Assembly: GCF_001043975.1 (NCBI RefSeq)
Contig: NZ_LABY01000052.1
Coordinates: forward strand, 1 to 33,229
Origin: Methylobacterium variabile
Lineage (GTDB): Bacteria; Pseudomonadota; Alphaproteobacteria; Rhizobiales; Beijerinckiaceae
Reading direction: 5' to 3'
DNA: 33,229 bases
Under the pieces are notes generated by a model. It was not told where the DNA came from and ran no database searches. It saw only the letters and a program-made list of their open reading frames with translations. This document shows, piece by piece, positions 33,052 through 33,229 of this stretch. Each line of letters begins with the position of its first letter. Within the stretch, counting starts at the first letter, position 1. Made by a program: the position numbers and the translations under genes.

Positions 33052-33229
33052 TCAGGGTTCGCTCCGCTCCGCACCGGCCTCCGCGGCGGCCCGGCGGGCC
33101 CGGGTCTCCTGCGCCCGGGCGGTCTCGCGCAGGCGCCGCAGGCGCTCCTCCAGGCCGGCGCGGGTCGCCGGCCACCAGCCGCGGCCGGGCGCGTCCGGCG
33201 CCGCCGCCGGCACCGTGTCGGCGATCTCC
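33052..33229 (-). CDS. C-terminal end of an unidentified protein (5' end beyond window)
   Basis: A leftward frame open from the right edge to a stop at 33052 gives the last 58 residues of a protein. It contains DAPGRGWWPATRAGLEERLR, then a charged helix (RLRETARAQETRARRAAAEA) and a hydrophilic end. This coiled-coil-like tail is too little to assign a family. Confidence 0.5.
   Translation of the reverse strand, partial: EIADTVPAAAPDAPGRGWWPATRAGLEERLRRLRETARAQETRARRAAAEAGAERSEP

Noticed and set aside
30471..33074. An 867-codon minus-strand frame containing the esterase
   Set aside because: The part upstream of about 31650 runs in the wrong frame through the HAD gene and antisense to the lipoprotein gene, so it is not a giant fusion protein.

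Overview
The window is about 33 kb of very GC-rich DNA with dense, mostly housekeeping gene content. It looks like a chromosome segment of a Hyphomicrobiales alphaproteobacterium, most likely Methylobacterium or a close relative. Supporting features are the rpsF-rpsR-DUF2232-rplI-dnaB-alr block, an EcfG-class (general stress response) sigma factor, a RegB/RegA redox pair, a DUF2336 protein, GTG/ATG stop-start overlaps and a family of CCCGGG-rich palindromic repeats between genes. The genus is inferred from gene content and protein character only; no rRNA or tRNA gene is present.

Layout. 1-2015: the end of a secreted protein of unknown function, then a histidine phosphatase overlapping a CmoB-like methyltransferase. 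2148-4241: a FUSC-family membrane protein. 4292-4837: a disordered hydrophilic protein. 5047-5511: the wreck of a hicAB toxin-antitoxin locus. 5551-7379: metX-metW (methionine biosynthesis), divergent from a chorismate mutase-domain gene. 8586-9932: an MHS-type MFS transporter. 10079-17049: a respiratory block of cyoABCD (cytochrome bo3-type quinol oxidase), a SURF1 assembly factor, and the redox-sensing kinase/regulator pair regB-regA. 17159-18406: glutaryl-CoA dehydrogenase, ending at a perfect palindrome. 18490-21543: an OGFr-domain protein, dimethylsulfone monooxygenase sfnG with a good predicted promoter, and an ACAD11-like acyl-CoA dehydrogenase. 21919-27444 (minus): alr, dnaB, rplI, a DUF2232 membrane protein, rpsR and rpsF. 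27798-30380: a DUF2336 protein, a small unknown protein and an EcfG sigma factor. 30471-33229: a secreted HSL-type esterase, a HAD phosphatase, a small lipoprotein and the end of another gene.

The genes form a few working units. cyoABCD makes the quinol oxidase, SURF1 probably helps assemble it, and RegB carries both the GGxxNPF quinone motif and the redox cysteine, so a sensor of ubiquinone redox state lies directly behind the enzyme that oxidises ubiquinol. MetX and MetW start methionine synthesis from homoserine. SfnG oxidises dimethylsulfone, a sulfur-scavenging step.

The most interesting single object is the sigma factor at 29679-30380. Its first ~66 residues match the NepR anti-sigma core, followed in frame by a full EcfG-type sigma factor with no start codon between them, so it looks like an anti-sigma/sigma fusion. 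Next come the decayed hicAB locus and the head-to-head palindromic repeats that could fold into a 135-nt hairpin. I found no CRISPR array, insertion sequence, prophage, tRNA or rRNA.
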